Positions 1-9,774 are shown, counted from the first letter of the stretch. The stretch: DNA of 64,000 bases from SLRI01 sp942491185 (GCA_942491185.1 CALOAB010000024.1:124001-188000), one strand, 5' to 3'. Made by a program: numbers and translations. Notes: generated from the sequence alone by a model not told the origin.

Positions 1-1229
1 CCGATCACGTAGGCTACGTCCGCCTGCTGGAAGTCGCCGTTGATGTCCTCCATCTCGAACACGTCGTCATAGGGGATGTTGGCCTCGGCCAGCAGCACGT
101 TCATGTGCCCCGGCATGCGGCCCGCCACCGGGTGGATGGCGAAGCGGACATTGACGCCCTTCTTGGTCAGCACGTCGTAGAGCTCGCGCACCGAGTGCTG
201 CGCCTGCGCCACCGCCATGCCGTAGCCCGGGACGATGATCACCGACTGGGCGTTGTCCATGATGAAGCCCGCATCGTCGGCCGACCCCGACTTGACCGTC
301 TTGTCGCCGTCATCGGCCGCCGCCGCCCCGGTCTCGCCGAAGCCGCCCAGGATCACGGAGATGAACGAGCGGTTCATCGCCTTGCACATGATGTAGGAGA
401 GGATGGCGCCCGAGCTGCCGACGAGGGCACCGGTGATGATCAGCATCGGGTTCTGCAGCGTGAAGCCGATGCCGGCCGCCGCCCAGCCCGAATAGGAGTT
501 CAGCATCGAGACGACGACGGGCATGTCGGCGCCGCCGATCGGGATGATGAGCAGGACACCGATGGCGAAGGCCAGCAGCGTCATCAAGAAGAAGGCCCAG
601 CCGCTCTCGCCGGTGACGAACCAGAAGAGAATGACCAGGATCAAGAGGCCGATCAGCGCGTTCAGGACGTGCCGAGCGGGCAGCATGATGGGCTTGCTGC
701 TCATGACGGAGGCCACCGGACCCTTGAGCGGCCCCAGCGCATTCTCGATGTTCGGCGGCAGCTTGCCCTGCAGCTTGCCGAAGGCGATCACCGAGCCCGT
801 GAAGGTGATGGCACCGATGATGGTGCCGAGCCCCATCTCGAACAAAGACAGCATCTTGATCGAGCCGTCGGCGTTGACCAGGCCGAAATCGACCGGGTTC
901 AAGAAGGCCGTTGCAGCCACCAGGACCGCTGCCATGCCGACCAGCGAGTGGAAGCCCGCCACCAGCTGCGGCATCGCCGTCATCTCGATCTTTTGCGCGA
1001 TGACGTAGCCGATGCCACCGCCGATCGCGATGGCGGCGACGATCAGGACGTAGGCCATGAACGACGGATCGGGCAGGACCAGCAGCGTGATGACGATGGC
1101 CACGGCCATGCCGATCATGCCGTAGCGGAGACCGGCCTGCGAGGTGGTGGGATGCGACAGCCCGCGCAGGGCCAGGATGAAGCAGACCGAGGCCACGAGG
1201 TAGCCGAGGGCAGCGAGATTGACGCTCAT
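1..1229 (-). CDS. pntB: NAD(P) transhydrogenase subunit beta, 3' end beyond window
   Basis: Beta subunit of the inner-membrane proton-translocating transhydrogenase, which passes hydride from NADH to NADP+ using the proton gradient and supplies NADPH. The start is ATG at 1229-1227. The readable part is 409 codons, beginning MSVNLAALGYLVASVCFIL and running through many hydrophobic helices. PntB is normally about 460 residues, so the end of the C-terminal NADP-binding domain lies left of base 1. It is the last gene of a pntAA-pntAB-pntB operon, 19 bases after the preceding stop. Family assignment is secure from the membrane domain and gene order. Confidence 0.93.
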   Translation of the reverse strand, partial: MSVNLAALGYLVASVCFILALRGLSHPTTSQAGLRYGMIGMAVAIVITLLVLPDPSFMAYVLIVAAIAIGGGIGYVIAQKIEMTAMPQLVAGFHSLVGMAAVLVAATAFLNPVDFGLVNADGSIKMLSLFEMGLGTIIGAITFTGSVIAFGKLQGKLPPNIENALGPLKGPVASVMSSKPIMLPARHVLNALIGLLILVILFWFVTGESGWAFFLMTLLAFAIGVLLIIPIGGADMPVVVSMLNSYSGWAAAGIGFTLQNPMLIITGALVGSSGAILSYIMCKAMNRSFISVILGGFGETGAAAADDGDKTVKSGSADDAGFIMDNAQSVIIVPGYGMAVAQAQHSVRELYDVLTKKGVNVRFAIHPVAGRMPGHMNVLLAEANIPYDDVFEMEDINGDFQQADVAYVI

Positions 1230-1248
1230 TGACTGTTCTCCACGGCCC

Positions 1249-1536
1249 TCAAGTACGTTTCTTGAACATGGCGAGCATGCGGCGCGTGACCGCAAACCCG
1301 CCAAAAATGTTCACGGCGGCCAGCAGCACGGCGATGAAGCCGAGCACGGTGCCGAAGCCACCGGCAGCACCGGCCGCGATCAGGCCGCCGACGATGATCA
1401 CCGAGCTGATCGAGTTGGTGATCGACATGAGCGGCGTGTGCAGAGCCGGCGTCACCGACCAGACGACGTAGTAGCCGACGAAGATCGCGAGCACGAAGAC
1501 GATGAGGTTGAAGACCCCGGGATCGATCGCTTCCAT
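1249..1536 (-). CDS. pntAB: NAD(P) transhydrogenase subunit alpha part 2
   Basis: A 95-residue membrane protein with three hydrophobic segments (about residues 8-28, 45-62 and 65-85). It forms the membrane part of the alpha chain in species where pntA is split in two. The conserved stretch around VWSVTPALHTPLMSITNSIS is typical of this family. It sits 23 bases after the NAD-binding part and 19 before pntB, on the same strand, so the three should be one transcript. Length and position match the split-alpha form usual in Alphaproteobacteria. Confidence 0.93.
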   Translation of the reverse strand: MEAIDPGVFNLIVFVLAIFVGYYVVWSVTPALHTPLMSITNSISSVIIVGGLIAAGAAGGFGTVLGFIAVLLAAVNIFGGFAVTRRMLAMFKKRT

Positions 1537-1559
1537 GGCGTTACCTTATGACCTCTCGC

Positions 1560-2681
1560 TCAAGCGTCTTTGAGGTTCGGATGAACGACGGCACCGTCTT
1601 TGGTGATCAAGGCACCCTTGACGAGATCGTCCTCCTCGTTGATTGCGAACGCGTTCTTTTCCTTGTCGATCAGCAGCATGACGAAATTCATGAGGTTCTT
1701 GGCGTAGAGCAGGGAGGCAGCCGGTGCCAGCTTGGACGGCGTGTTCTGCGCCCCGATCAGCGTCACGCCGTTCTCGGTGACGATCGTCTCGCCGGGCTTG
1801 CTGCCCTCGACATTGCCACCCGACTCGGCCGCCAGGTCGACGATCACCGAGCCCGCCTTCATCGACTTGACCATGTCGGCCGTGATGATGCGCGGCGCCG
1901 ACCGGCCAGGGATCTGCGCCGTCGTCACGACGACGTCCTGGGCCTTCAGGTGCTCGGCCACCATCTCCGCCTGCTGCTTTTGCTCCTCGGGCGTCAGCGC
2001 ACGGGCGTAGCCGCCTGACGTCGCACCGTCATCGGGGATGAAGCCCACGAACTTGCCGCCCAGGCTCTCGATCTCCTGGCGCGCCGCCGGCCGCACGTCG
2101 GTGGCCGAGACAACCGCCCCCATCCGCCTGGCCGTGGCGATGGACTGCAGTCCTGCGACACCGGCACCGACAATGAAGAACTTCGCAGGCGTGACCGTGC
2201 CGGCTGCCGTCATCATCATCGGCATGCACCGCGAGTAGGCTGCGATGGCGTCGACGACGATCTTGTAGCCGGCGAGGTTGGCCTGGCTCGAGAGAATATC
2301 CATGGCCTGGGCACGCGTCGTGCGCGGCAGGAGCTCGAGCGAGAACGCCGTGACACCCTTCTCGCCCAACGCCTTGACCAGGTCGCGATTGGGATAGGGA
2401 TCGAGGGCACCTATGAGGATCTGCCCCTTGCGCAGGTGACCCATCTCTTCATCGGTGGGTCGCTGCACCTTGAAGACCATGTCCGCGTTCCAGGCGGCCG
2501 CCGCATCGCCGAGCTCAGCGCCTGCTTTCTCGAAGGCCTCGTCGGCAATGGCCGAGCCCTCGCCGGCACCCTTCTCGACGATCAGATCGACACCGGCAGC
2601 CTTCAGCTTCTTGACGGTCTCGGGTGAGGCGGCAACGCGCTTCTCGCCATCGCGTCGCTCTTTCGGAATGCCGATTTTCAT
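1560..2681 (-). CDS. pntAA: NAD(P) transhydrogenase subunit alpha part 1
   Basis: A 373-residue soluble NAD(H)-binding subunit related to alanine dehydrogenase. It begins MKIGIPKERRDGEKRVAASP, the family's usual N-terminus. A Rossmann motif GAGVAGLQSIATARRMGA lies near residues 172-189. It binds NADH on the cytoplasmic side and passes hydride to the NADP site of PntB. First gene of the operon. The 214 bases upstream (2682-2895) hold no other gene and must carry the promoter, though I could not assign -35/-10 boxes. Confidence 0.95.
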   Translation of the reverse strand: MKIGIPKERRDGEKRVAASPETVKKLKAAGVDLIVEKGAGEGSAIADEAFEKAGAELGDAAAAWNADMVFKVQRPTDEEMGHLRKGQILIGALDPYPNRDLVKALGEKGVTAFSLELLPRTTRAQAMDILSSQANLAGYKIVVDAIAAYSRCMPMMMTAAGTVTPAKFFIVGAGVAGLQSIATARRMGAVVSATDVRPAARQEIESLGGKFVGFIPDDGATSGGYARALTPEEQKQQAEMVAEHLKAQDVVVTTAQIPGRSAPRIITADMVKSMKAGSVIVDLAAESGGNVEGSKPGETIVTENGVTLIGAQNTPSKLAPAASLLYAKNLMNFVMLLIDKEKNAFAINEEDDLVKGALITKDGAVVHPNLKDA

Positions 2682-2895
2682 ACCTAGCCGCCGCCTCCCT
2701 ACCCTTTACCGGTCTCGATGCGTGGCGCTTGATAGGCAATCGATCGCGATCGCGCAATGCGGCCTTGCACAACAGCCCATTCCACGAACGATGCCTCGAT
2801 CAACGCGCGCGATAACCTGAATTAGTGCGTGAACCGCGCTGCGGCCATGGCCCGAGCACGCTTCGCGGCATCGTCGCGCAAGCCCGACAGGCTGC

Positions 2896-5307
2896 TCAGT
2901 CCCGCATGCGCCGACCATCCGGATCGAAGAGCGGACTCGGGGCGACACGCGCCGGGCGGCGCTCGCCCAGAATCTCGACCTCGAGCGCATCAGCTCCGGC
3001 CAGGGCCGAAGGCACATAACCCAACGCCACAGAAGCCTGGCTGTAATGCGCATAGCCGCCCGACGTGACCCAGCCGACCACAGCACCTTCGTGCCAGATC
3101 GGCTCGTCGCCCATCACATCCACGCCGGCGTCATCGACGACGAGCGTCACCAGCCGCCGCTCGGGGCCCGTCTCCTGCTCCGCTCGCGCAGCCTCGTGAC
3201 CGATGAAGCCGCCCCGCCGGTAATCGACGAAAACACCGAGCCCGGCCTCGGCCGGGCCGTAGAGCGGGCGAAACTCGCGTGCCCAGCTGCCGAAGCTCTT
3301 CTCGAGTCGGAGGCTGTTGAGCGCACGGCCGCCGAAGAGCTGGAGGCCGAACGGCTCGCCGGCCCGACGCAGGCTGGTGAAGAGGCGGCGCAAATTGGCC
3401 GCCTCGACCCAGATCTCATAGCCGAGATCGCCCGTGTAGGTGATCCGACCGACCAGGGCCGGCACGAGGTCGATCTCCAGCTCGCGCATGGCGAGGAAAG
3501 GAAAGCTCGCGCTCGACAGATCGGCGTCGGTCAGCGTCTCCAGAATGGCGCGTGAGGCCGGCCCGGCGACGGACAGGCCGAGCCGCTCGCTCGTCACCGA
3601 GCGCAAGGTGACCCCGGCCCCCGGCAAGTGCTGCTCGAACCAGCGCAGATGGTACCCCTCGGCGATGCCCGAGCCGGTCAGCATGAAGCGCTCCGGCGCC
3701 AGCCTGGCAAGCGTGAAGTCGCCGATCAGCTTGCCCCGCTCGTTCAGCATCGGACAGAGGCTGATCCGACCGAGCGCCGGCAGCCGGCCCGCCAGAACAC
3801 GGCCCAAGAAGGCCTCGGCCCCTGCGCCCGCGATCTCGTACTTGGCGAAGCTCGATATCTCCAGGAGCCCGGCGCGCTCGCGCACGGCGCGGCACTCCTC
3901 GGCGACCACTGCATGGGCGTTCGAGCGGCCAAAAGTGACCTTCTCGACGGGCTCAGTGCCCACGCGTGCAAACCAGAGAGCGTGCTCGAGACCATACGAG
4001 CTGCCCATGACGGCGTTCTCGGCCAGGAGCAGGTCGTAGATCGGCGTCGTCCGCAACGGCCGGGCGGCGGGCAGCTCCTCGTTCGGGAAGGTGATGCGGA
4101 ACCGCCGGCTGTAGTTCTCGCGCACCTTGGCGTTGGTGTAGCCGACACCGGCGAACGGCCCGAAGCGGGCAACATCCATGGCCCAGACGTCGAAGCCGGG
4201 ATCGCCCTCGGTCATCCAGTTGGCAAGCGCCAGGCCGACCCCACCGCCCTGGCTAAAGCCGGCCATCACCGCACACGCACACCAATAATTCGCCAGCCCG
4301 CGGACCGGCCCAACGAGGGGATTGCCGTCCGGCGCGAAGGTGAACGGGCCGTTGATAACGCGCTTGATGCCGGCGCGACCGATCGCCGGGAAGTGCTCGA
4401 AGCCGACCTCGAGCGAAGGTGCAATGCGGTCGAGATCCTCGGGCAGCAGTTGCGTGGAGAAATCCCAGGGCGTCGTCTTCTCCGACCACGGCACCCCTGC
4501 CCGCTCATAGGTGCCGAGCAGCATGCCGCCCCGTTCCTGGCGCAGATAGATCTCCGCCTCGAAGTCGATGGCGTGCATCAGCTCCTTGGGTGCTGCCGCA
4601 ACCTCGGGCATGTCCTCGGTGATCAGGTATTGATGCTCCATGGCGAGGACGGGAAGCTCGAGCCCGACCATGCGGCCGACCTCGCGCGCCCAGAGCCCAC
4701 CGGCATTGACGACGTGCTCGGCATGCACCGTGCCCTGCTCCGTCACGACGTCCCAGCTCAGATCGGGCCGCTGGCTCAGCTCCGTGACCCGGTTCTGCAG
4801 CACCACCTCGGCACCCTTGAGGCGCGCCGCCTTCACATAGGCATGGGTGACGCCGTAGGGATCGACATGGCCCTCGATCGGATCGAACAGCGCGCCGGTG
4901 AAGTGCCTGGGCTCGAGCAGCGGCATCAGCTCGGCCGCTTCCTTGGCCGTGATCAGCTCGGTCTGCATGCCGAGATAGCGGCCCTTGGCATGCATCGCCT
5001 TCAGGAGATCGAGCCGCTCGGGCGTGCCGGCGAGCATGACCCCGCCGGTCAGGTGAACGCCGCAGGACTGGCCGGAAAGCTCTTCGATCTCCTTGTAGAG
5101 CTCGATCGTGTAGGCCTGGAGCTTGGCGACGTTGGGGTCCGAGTTCAGCGTGTGCATGCCGCCCGCGGCATGCCAGGTCGAGCCAGAGGTCAGCTGGTCA
5201 CGCTCGATGAGCAGCACGTCCGACCAGCCGGCCTTGGCCAGATGGTAGAGCACACTCGCCCCCACCACGCCGCCACCGATCACCACCACGCGCGCCGTCG
5301 TCCGCAT
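2896..5307 (-). CDS. FAD-dependent dimethylglycine/sarcosine dehydrogenase-like protein
   Basis: An 803-residue two-part enzyme that probably oxidises an N-methylated amine such as dimethylglycine or sarcosine and passes the one-carbon unit to tetrahydrofolate. Residues 1 to about 365 are a DAO-type FAD domain starting with the dinucleotide motif VVIGGGVVGASVLYHLAKAG. The segment SGSTWHAAGG contains the histidine that carries covalent FAD in this family. An FAO_M-like linker and GcvT folate-binding domains follow (about 430-800). It lies 110 bases downstream of two ABC permease genes on the same strand, so the importer may supply its substrate. The exact substrate cannot be read from sequence. 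Confidence 0.85.
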   Translation of the reverse strand: MRTTARVVVIGGGVVGASVLYHLAKAGWSDVLLIERDQLTSGSTWHAAGGMHTLNSDPNVAKLQAYTIELYKEIEELSGQSCGVHLTGGVMLAGTPERLDLLKAMHAKGRYLGMQTELITAKEAAELMPLLEPRHFTGALFDPIEGHVDPYGVTHAYVKAARLKGAEVVLQNRVTELSQRPDLSWDVVTEQGTVHAEHVVNAGGLWAREVGRMVGLELPVLAMEHQYLITEDMPEVAAAPKELMHAIDFEAEIYLRQERGGMLLGTYERAGVPWSEKTTPWDFSTQLLPEDLDRIAPSLEVGFEHFPAIGRAGIKRVINGPFTFAPDGNPLVGPVRGLANYWCACAVMAGFSQGGGVGLALANWMTEGDPGFDVWAMDVARFGPFAGVGYTNAKVRENYSRRFRITFPNEELPAARPLRTTPIYDLLLAENAVMGSSYGLEHALWFARVGTEPVEKVTFGRSNAHAVVAEECRAVRERAGLLEISSFAKYEIAGAGAEAFLGRVLAGRLPALGRISLCPMLNERGKLIGDFTLARLAPERFMLTGSGIAEGYHLRWFEQHLPGAGVTLRSVTSERLGLSVAGPASRAILETLTDADLSSASFPFLAMRELEIDLVPALVGRITYTGDLGYEIWVEAANLRRLFTSLRRAGEPFGLQLFGGRALNSLRLEKSFGSWAREFRPLYGPAEAGLGVFVDYRRGGFIGHEAARAEQETGPERRLVTLVVDDAGVDVMGDEPIWHEGAVVGWVTSGGYAHYSQASVALGYVPSALAGADALEVEILGERRPARVAPSPLFDPDGRRMRD

Positions 5308-5416
5308 CCGGTCTTCTCCCGCTAGAAACGCGGAGACGTTAGATTTGCGGACTGCAGTGCGCCAGCGACGAAGGCGACGTCATGCGATGCAAATGCGGCG
5401 CGCGAGCCCGGCTCGC

Positions 5417-6268
5417 TCAGCCCTTCACCGCACCTGCGGTGAGTCCCTGGACCAGATAGCGCTGGATGAAGGCGAAGAACACGCAGGCCGGGATCAGCGC
5501 CATCACGGCCGCGGCCATCATCTGCCCCCAGTCGACCGAAAACTTCGAAACGAAGGACAAGAGACCCACAGGAAACGTCATCTTGTCTTCGCTGTTGATC
5601 AGCATGAGCGAGAACAGCAGCTCGGACCAGGCTGCCGTGAAGACGAAGCCCAGCGTCGCCCCCATGCCCGGCAGCGTCAGCGGCAGAATGACCCGAACGA
5701 GCGCCTGGGGCCGCGTGCAGCCATCGATCATCGCCGCTTCCTCGAGCTCTTTGGGGATGCTCTCGAGGAACGACTGCATCAGGAACGTGGCAAACGGCGT
5801 GTTGAATGCCGTGTAGACGATGATCAGGCCCCACAAGGAGTCGGTGAGGCCGAGCGGGGCCATCAACCGGTAGATGGGTGCAATGAGCAGAACCAGCGGG
5901 AACATCTGCGTCAGCAGCATGGCGAAGACGATGGCCGCCCGACCGCGGAAGGCAAAGCGCGAGAACGCGTAGCCAGCCGCGCTGGCGATCACCGTGACGG
6001 CCGCCGCCGTGCCGAACGAGACGATGACGGAGTTGCGGAAGAAGGCCGGAAAATCGCTCGCCAGCAGAACCTTGGAGAAGTTTTCCCAGGTGATCGCAGA
6101 CGGCCAGAGGCGAACCCCCTCGCTGTAGAGCAAGGCCTCCGGCGTGAGCGCGATCTTGACCAGCCAATAGACCGGAAAGAGGGCGGCCAGGACATAGAGA
6201 CCAATCGCCAGCCGGTGGGCGGCAACCAGTGCCAGCTGTTGCGCCAAGGTTCGGGTGACGCTGGTCAT
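5417..6268 (-). CDS. ABC transporter permease, CUT1/MalG type
   Basis: A 283-residue inner-membrane permease with about six hydrophobic segments and the EAA-type loop around EEAAMIDGCTRPQALVRVILPL, where the ATPase docks. I chose ATG at 6268, giving MTSVTRTLAQQ. The reading frame runs open further upstream, but that part overlaps the preceding permease and is arginine-rich shadow sequence. Start and preceding stop overlap by four bases, indicating translational coupling. It should pair with the 6265-7176 permease. Confidence 0.9.
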   Translation of the reverse strand: MTSVTRTLAQQLALVAAHRLAIGLYVLAALFPVYWLVKIALTPEALLYSEGVRLWPSAITWENFSKVLLASDFPAFFRNSVIVSFGTAAAVTVIASAAGYAFSRFAFRGRAAIVFAMLLTQMFPLVLLIAPIYRLMAPLGLTDSLWGLIIVYTAFNTPFATFLMQSFLESIPKELEEAAMIDGCTRPQALVRVILPLTLPGMGATLGFVFTAAWSELLFSLMLINSEDKMTFPVGLLSFVSKFSVDWGQMMAAAVMALIPACVFFAFIQRYLVQGLTAGAVKG

Positions 6269-7176
6269 GCGGTGCTCTTGAAGGTCCGCCGCAGCTGATG
6301 CAGCAGCACGGCGTAGAAGAAGAGCAGGAGGAGCAGCACCATGGCCACGGCCGAGGCGTAGCCGAAGTCGAGCTTCCGGTAGGCGGTCGTGAAGATGTAG
6401 GACGGCAGAATCTGCGTCGCGTTCGCCGGCCCGCCATTGGTCATGACGATGATCAGATCGGCGAAATTGGAGATCCAGATCGTCCTTAGCAGCACCGTGA
6501 TCGCGATCATCGGCGCCAGATAGGGCAGCGTGACGTGCAAGAAGCGCTGCCAAGCCGTAGCACCATCGATCGAGGCCGATTCGTACATCTCACCCGGGAT
6601 CGCCTGCAGAGCTGCCAGCAACGTGATGGCGAAGAACGGCACGCCGAACCAGACATTGGCGGCAATGGGCCCCCACATGGCGAGATCAGGGTTGCCCAGA
6701 ATGCTGTAGGGCTCCTCCAGCAGGCCCATGGCGAAGAGCCAGTGCGGGACAGGGCCGATCACCGGGTTCAACAGCCAGACGAAGGTCAGGCCCGAGAGAA
6801 ATGTCGGGACGGCCCAGGGCAGGAAGACCACCGCCTGGACGACCCGCTTGCCCCAAAACGCACGGTTGAGCAGCAAGGCGAGGCCGAGCCCGAGCAGGAA
6901 CTGCAGCGTCACCGAGCCGAAGGTCCACCAGGCCGTGTTGACCAGTGCCCGGCGAAACACCGTATCCGATGTCAGCAGCGTCTCGAAATGCGCCGTGCCG
7001 ACCCAGCCGCCGGCGAACGGGTTGAGGATGCGAATATCCTGAAACGCATAAGTGAAGCCGACGATGAGCGGCACGAACATGACCAGCGCCAGCAGCAGCA
7101 ATGCCGGCGACAGATAGATCCAGGGCTCGAGAACGACGGAGAGCCGCCCGGGTGGCCGGACGGCTCTCTCATTCAC
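6265..7176 (-). CDS. ABC transporter permease, CUT1/MalF type
   Basis: A 303-residue inner-membrane permease with six hydrophobic segments and an EAA loop (YESASIDGATAWQRFLHVTLP). I prefer the GTG at 7176, eight bases after the binding-protein stop, to an ATG at 7236 that would overlap that gene by 50 bases. Partner of the next permease and of the binding protein just upstream. The CUT1 family usually moves sugars or polyols, but here the neighbours are amine and sulfur-amino-acid type enzymes, so the substrate is open. Confidence 0.88.
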   Translation of the reverse strand: MNERAVRPPGRLSVVLEPWIYLSPALLLLALVMFVPLIVGFTYAFQDIRILNPFAGGWVGTAHFETLLTSDTVFRRALVNTAWWTFGSVTLQFLLGLGLALLLNRAFWGKRVVQAVVFLPWAVPTFLSGLTFVWLLNPVIGPVPHWLFAMGLLEEPYSILGNPDLAMWGPIAANVWFGVPFFAITLLAALQAIPGEMYESASIDGATAWQRFLHVTLPYLAPMIAITVLLRTIWISNFADLIIVMTNGGPANATQILPSYIFTTAYRKLDFGYASAVAMVLLLLLFFYAVLLHQLRRTFKSTA

Positions 7177-7184
7177 CGCGGCGC

Positions 7185-8444
7185 CTATTGGGCCGCCAGC
7201 CACTTCTGCTGGGCCTCGGTCAGGTAGGCGGCCCACTCAGTGGCCACTTCCTCGGCGGTGCGGTCACCCAAGAGCGCCTCCTGGCCGTTCTGGATCGACA
7301 GCACATCGGCGAAGTAGCCGAACTCCTCGAGATAAGTCGGCATCGAGGTCGGCTCCCAGCGCGGGTCGTTGATCTCGGTGAACCAGCCCTCGAAGTTGGG
7401 CCCGGTGAAGAACGGGTCCTGCTCGGCACCTTGATGGATCGGGATCACGCCCACGAACTTCGACCATTCGAGGTTCATCTCGCGGCTCGACAGATGCGCC
7501 ACGAGGTCGAACGCCAGATCCTTGTCCTCGGCGGCCTCGAAGATCGACCAGCCGGCATAGCCGATGGTCGGGAAGGACTTGTCCGCCGGGCCGAGCGGCA
7601 TCGGCGCCACGGCGAAGTCCTCCGCCGGCATCCGCTCCTTGATCGCGATCAGCGCATCCGGGTCCTGGTCGAGCATGGCGCAGGTGCCGGAGTAGAAGCC
7701 GGCGACGATCTCGTTGAAGCCCCAGCTGACGCTGTCGCGCGGGACCAGGCCGTTCTGGTACATGTCGACGACGAACTGCAGGCCTTCGATGGCCTTGGGA
7801 TCGTCGAGCGTCGAGGTGCCGTCCTCGTTGAAGTATTTGTTCTCGCCGAGGAAGTTCAGCATCATCATGATGTAGCCGTTGGTGGCACCCGGCCCGCCAC
7901 GCAGGCAGTAGCCGTACTTGCCGTCGAGCTCGGCGATCTTGGCCGAGTAGTCGTAGAACTCCTCCAGCGTCTCAGGCGCCCGATCGAGGCCGGCCTCGGC
8001 GAAGAGCTTCTTGTTCCAGAACATGGCCCGCAAGTAGAAGCCATAAGGAATCATGTGCGTCTGATCCGGAACAACGCTGCCGAACTCTTTCGTGGCGTCG
8101 GTCAGCTCAGCGGTGCCGTCCCACGCCTCCATGTAGGGGGTCAGATCGACGAGCTGGTTGTTGTTGGCATAGAGCGCCACCCAGCGGTCGGGCATCTCGA
8201 CCACGTCCGGCGTCTGCCCGCCCTGCACCATCGTCGCCAGGCGCTCGAACGCCTGGCCCCAGGGCAGCGACGTGATCTCGACCGTCACACCCGGATTGGC
8301 TTCCTCGAAGGCATCGACCATGGCGCGCAGCTGCTCGGTGCGCGGCGGGCTGGTGATCACCTCGACGAGGCTGATGGTCTGGGCTGCGGCACCGCTCGCC
8401 CCGAGCATGAGGGCGGCGGCCGCGGTAAGCAGGCGTCTGCGCAT
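7185..8444 (-). CDS. ABC transporter extracellular solute-binding protein (family 1)
   Basis: A 419-residue periplasmic binding protein. The N-terminal signal peptide MRRRLLTAAAALMLGASGAAAQ has an AXA-type cleavage site. The rest matches the MalE/UgpB-like fold (SBP_bac_1), with motifs such as VTVEITSLPWGQAFERL and VVEMPDRWVALYANN. It would capture substrate and deliver it to the two permeases downstream. No ATP-binding subunit is encoded nearby, so the importer must use an ATPase from elsewhere. Confidence 0.9.
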   Translation of the reverse strand: MRRRLLTAAAALMLGASGAAAQTISLVEVITSPPRTEQLRAMVDAFEEANPGVTVEITSLPWGQAFERLATMVQGGQTPDVVEMPDRWVALYANNNQLVDLTPYMEAWDGTAELTDATKEFGSVVPDQTHMIPYGFYLRAMFWNKKLFAEAGLDRAPETLEEFYDYSAKIAELDGKYGYCLRGGPGATNGYIMMMLNFLGENKYFNEDGTSTLDDPKAIEGLQFVVDMYQNGLVPRDSVSWGFNEIVAGFYSGTCAMLDQDPDALIAIKERMPAEDFAVAPMPLGPADKSFPTIGYAGWSIFEAAEDKDLAFDLVAHLSSREMNLEWSKFVGVIPIHQGAEQDPFFTGPNFEGWFTEINDPRWEPTSMPTYLEEFGYFADVLSIQNGQEALLGDRTAEEVATEWAAYLTEAQQKWLAAQ

Positions 8445-8482
8445 GATGGGGTGTCCTCCCTTTTGATGCTGTATGGCGGCCG

Positions 8483-9652
8483 TTATGGCGCGGTGCCGAG
8501 GGCGCCGTCCAGGTCGGCAATGAGATCGGCCGGCGATTCCAGCCCGACATGCAGGCGAACGAGCCGCGGCGACACACCGAAATCGACGAGGCTGTTGTGC
8601 TCGCCAGCCTGTCGGAGACCAACGGCGGCCGGAAACACCAGGCTCTCATGACCGCCCCAGCTGACGCCCAGACGAAAGAGCTTAAGCGAGTCGCAGAACC
8701 GGGTGACGTCGACCTCCGGGGCGAGTTCGATGCTAAACAGGCTGGTCGTCCCAGACAGGCCCTGCGCCTGCTGCAAAGCTGGATGATTGACCCTGGCCAC
8801 CTCGGGCCGGGCCACCAGCCAATGCGCCACCGCCAGCGCTGACGCCTCCTGCCGCTTGAGCCGCACCTCCAGCGTGCGCAGGCCGCGCAGCAACAAGAAC
8901 GCCTCGAACGGGGCCAGCTTGCCGCCGAGAAACGGGTAGGTCAGGCGGTTGATGCGGTCGATGTGCGCAGCAGAGCCGCAGACCACGCCGGCCACGGTAT
9001 CGCTGTGGCCGGAGATGTATTTGCTGGCGGAGTGGATGACGAGGTCGACGCCGAGCTGGTGCGGCTGCTGGAAGAGCGGCGTGGCCCAGCTGTTGTCGAT
9101 GACCGAGACGGCACCGGCATCCCTGGCGAGCCCGGCCAGCGCCTGCACGTCGTGGGTCTCGAAGACGACGCTGGTGGGGCTTTCCAGATAGAGCAGCTTG
9201 GCACCATCCACCGCTTCGGCGACAGCGCCGAGGTCGCGGCCATCGACGAAGGTCACCTCGATGCCGAGCCGCGGCAGCAGGCGCCGAAAGAGCCGGTAGG
9301 CATCGGGATAGCAATGGCGCACGCAAACCATCCGCTCGCCCGCGGCGAGAAACGCCAGGACCGTGCTGCTGATGGCGGCCATCCCGGACGCGAAGCCGCG
9401 CGCCGCCTCGGTGCCTTCGAGTGCCGCGAGCTTGGCCTCGAGCGCCATGACCGTCGGGTTGTCGCCGCGAGAGTAGATCGGCTGATGCCGCTCGCCGGCG
9501 AACACCGCCTCCATCGAAGCGACGGAATCGAAGGTGAAGAGCGAGCTCTGGTGGATCGGCGGCACCACCGGTCCGCCGCCGCCGGCAAAGGCGAAGAGCT
9601 CGAGCTCGTCATGCGCCAGCAGCGTGGCCTGCGAGGAGGTCGAATCTGCCAT
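8483..9652 (-). CDS. Cys/Met metabolism PLP-dependent enzyme (cystathionine gamma-synthase/beta-lyase-like)
   Basis: A 389-residue fold-type I PLP enzyme. The schiff-base lysine is K211 in SASKYISGHSD. The phosphate-binding YSR motif is at 60-62, and D186 in VIDNSWATP contacts the PLP ring nitrogen. The family includes cystathionine gamma-synthase, beta-lyase and methionine gamma-lyase, which are hard to tell apart by eye. Start chosen at ATG 9652 (MADSTSSQ); an upstream extension to 9757 lacks family similarity. It is the first gene of the leftward cluster, 38 bases before the binding protein, and may act on something related to the imported compound. Confidence 0.85.
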   Translation of the reverse strand: MADSTSSQATLLAHDELELFAFAGGGGPVVPPIHQSSLFTFDSVASMEAVFAGERHQPIYSRGDNPTVMALEAKLAALEGTEAARGFASGMAAISSTVLAFLAAGERMVCVRHCYPDAYRLFRRLLPRLGIEVTFVDGRDLGAVAEAVDGAKLLYLESPTSVVFETHDVQALAGLARDAGAVSVIDNSWATPLFQQPHQLGVDLVIHSASKYISGHSDTVAGVVCGSAAHIDRINRLTYPFLGGKLAPFEAFLLLRGLRTLEVRLKRQEASALAVAHWLVARPEVARVNHPALQQAQGLSGTTSLFSIELAPEVDVTRFCDSLKLFRLGVSWGGHESLVFPAAVGLRQAGEHNSLVDFGVSPRLVRLHVGLESPADLIADLDGALGTAP

Positions 9653-9774
9653 GAACGAGCACCCATCATTTGACCGCGTCGAGCGGCGTTGGACGCTCCG
9701 CCTAGCGCAGATGCCTGCTTGCCGCCAGCCGCCGAACGGCCCATTCCTTAACGCCATCAGCCAGCTGGAACAGC
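9653..9774. promoter_or_regulatory. divergent promoter region
   Basis: This 122-base gap separates the leftward PLP-enzyme/ABC operon from the rightward transglutaminase operon, so it should hold promoters for both. I see no clear -35/-10 pair and no obvious palindromic operator. Confidence 0.4.

Noticed and set aside
105..1232. Long plus-strand reading frame opposite pntB
   Set aside because: Antisense shadow of a well-conserved gene in GC-rich DNA; composition is Arg/Asp/His-rich and matches no family.
3628..5325. 565-codon plus-strand frame opposite the dehydrogenase-like gene
   Set aside because: Shadow frame; the flavoenzyme on the minus strand is unmistakable.
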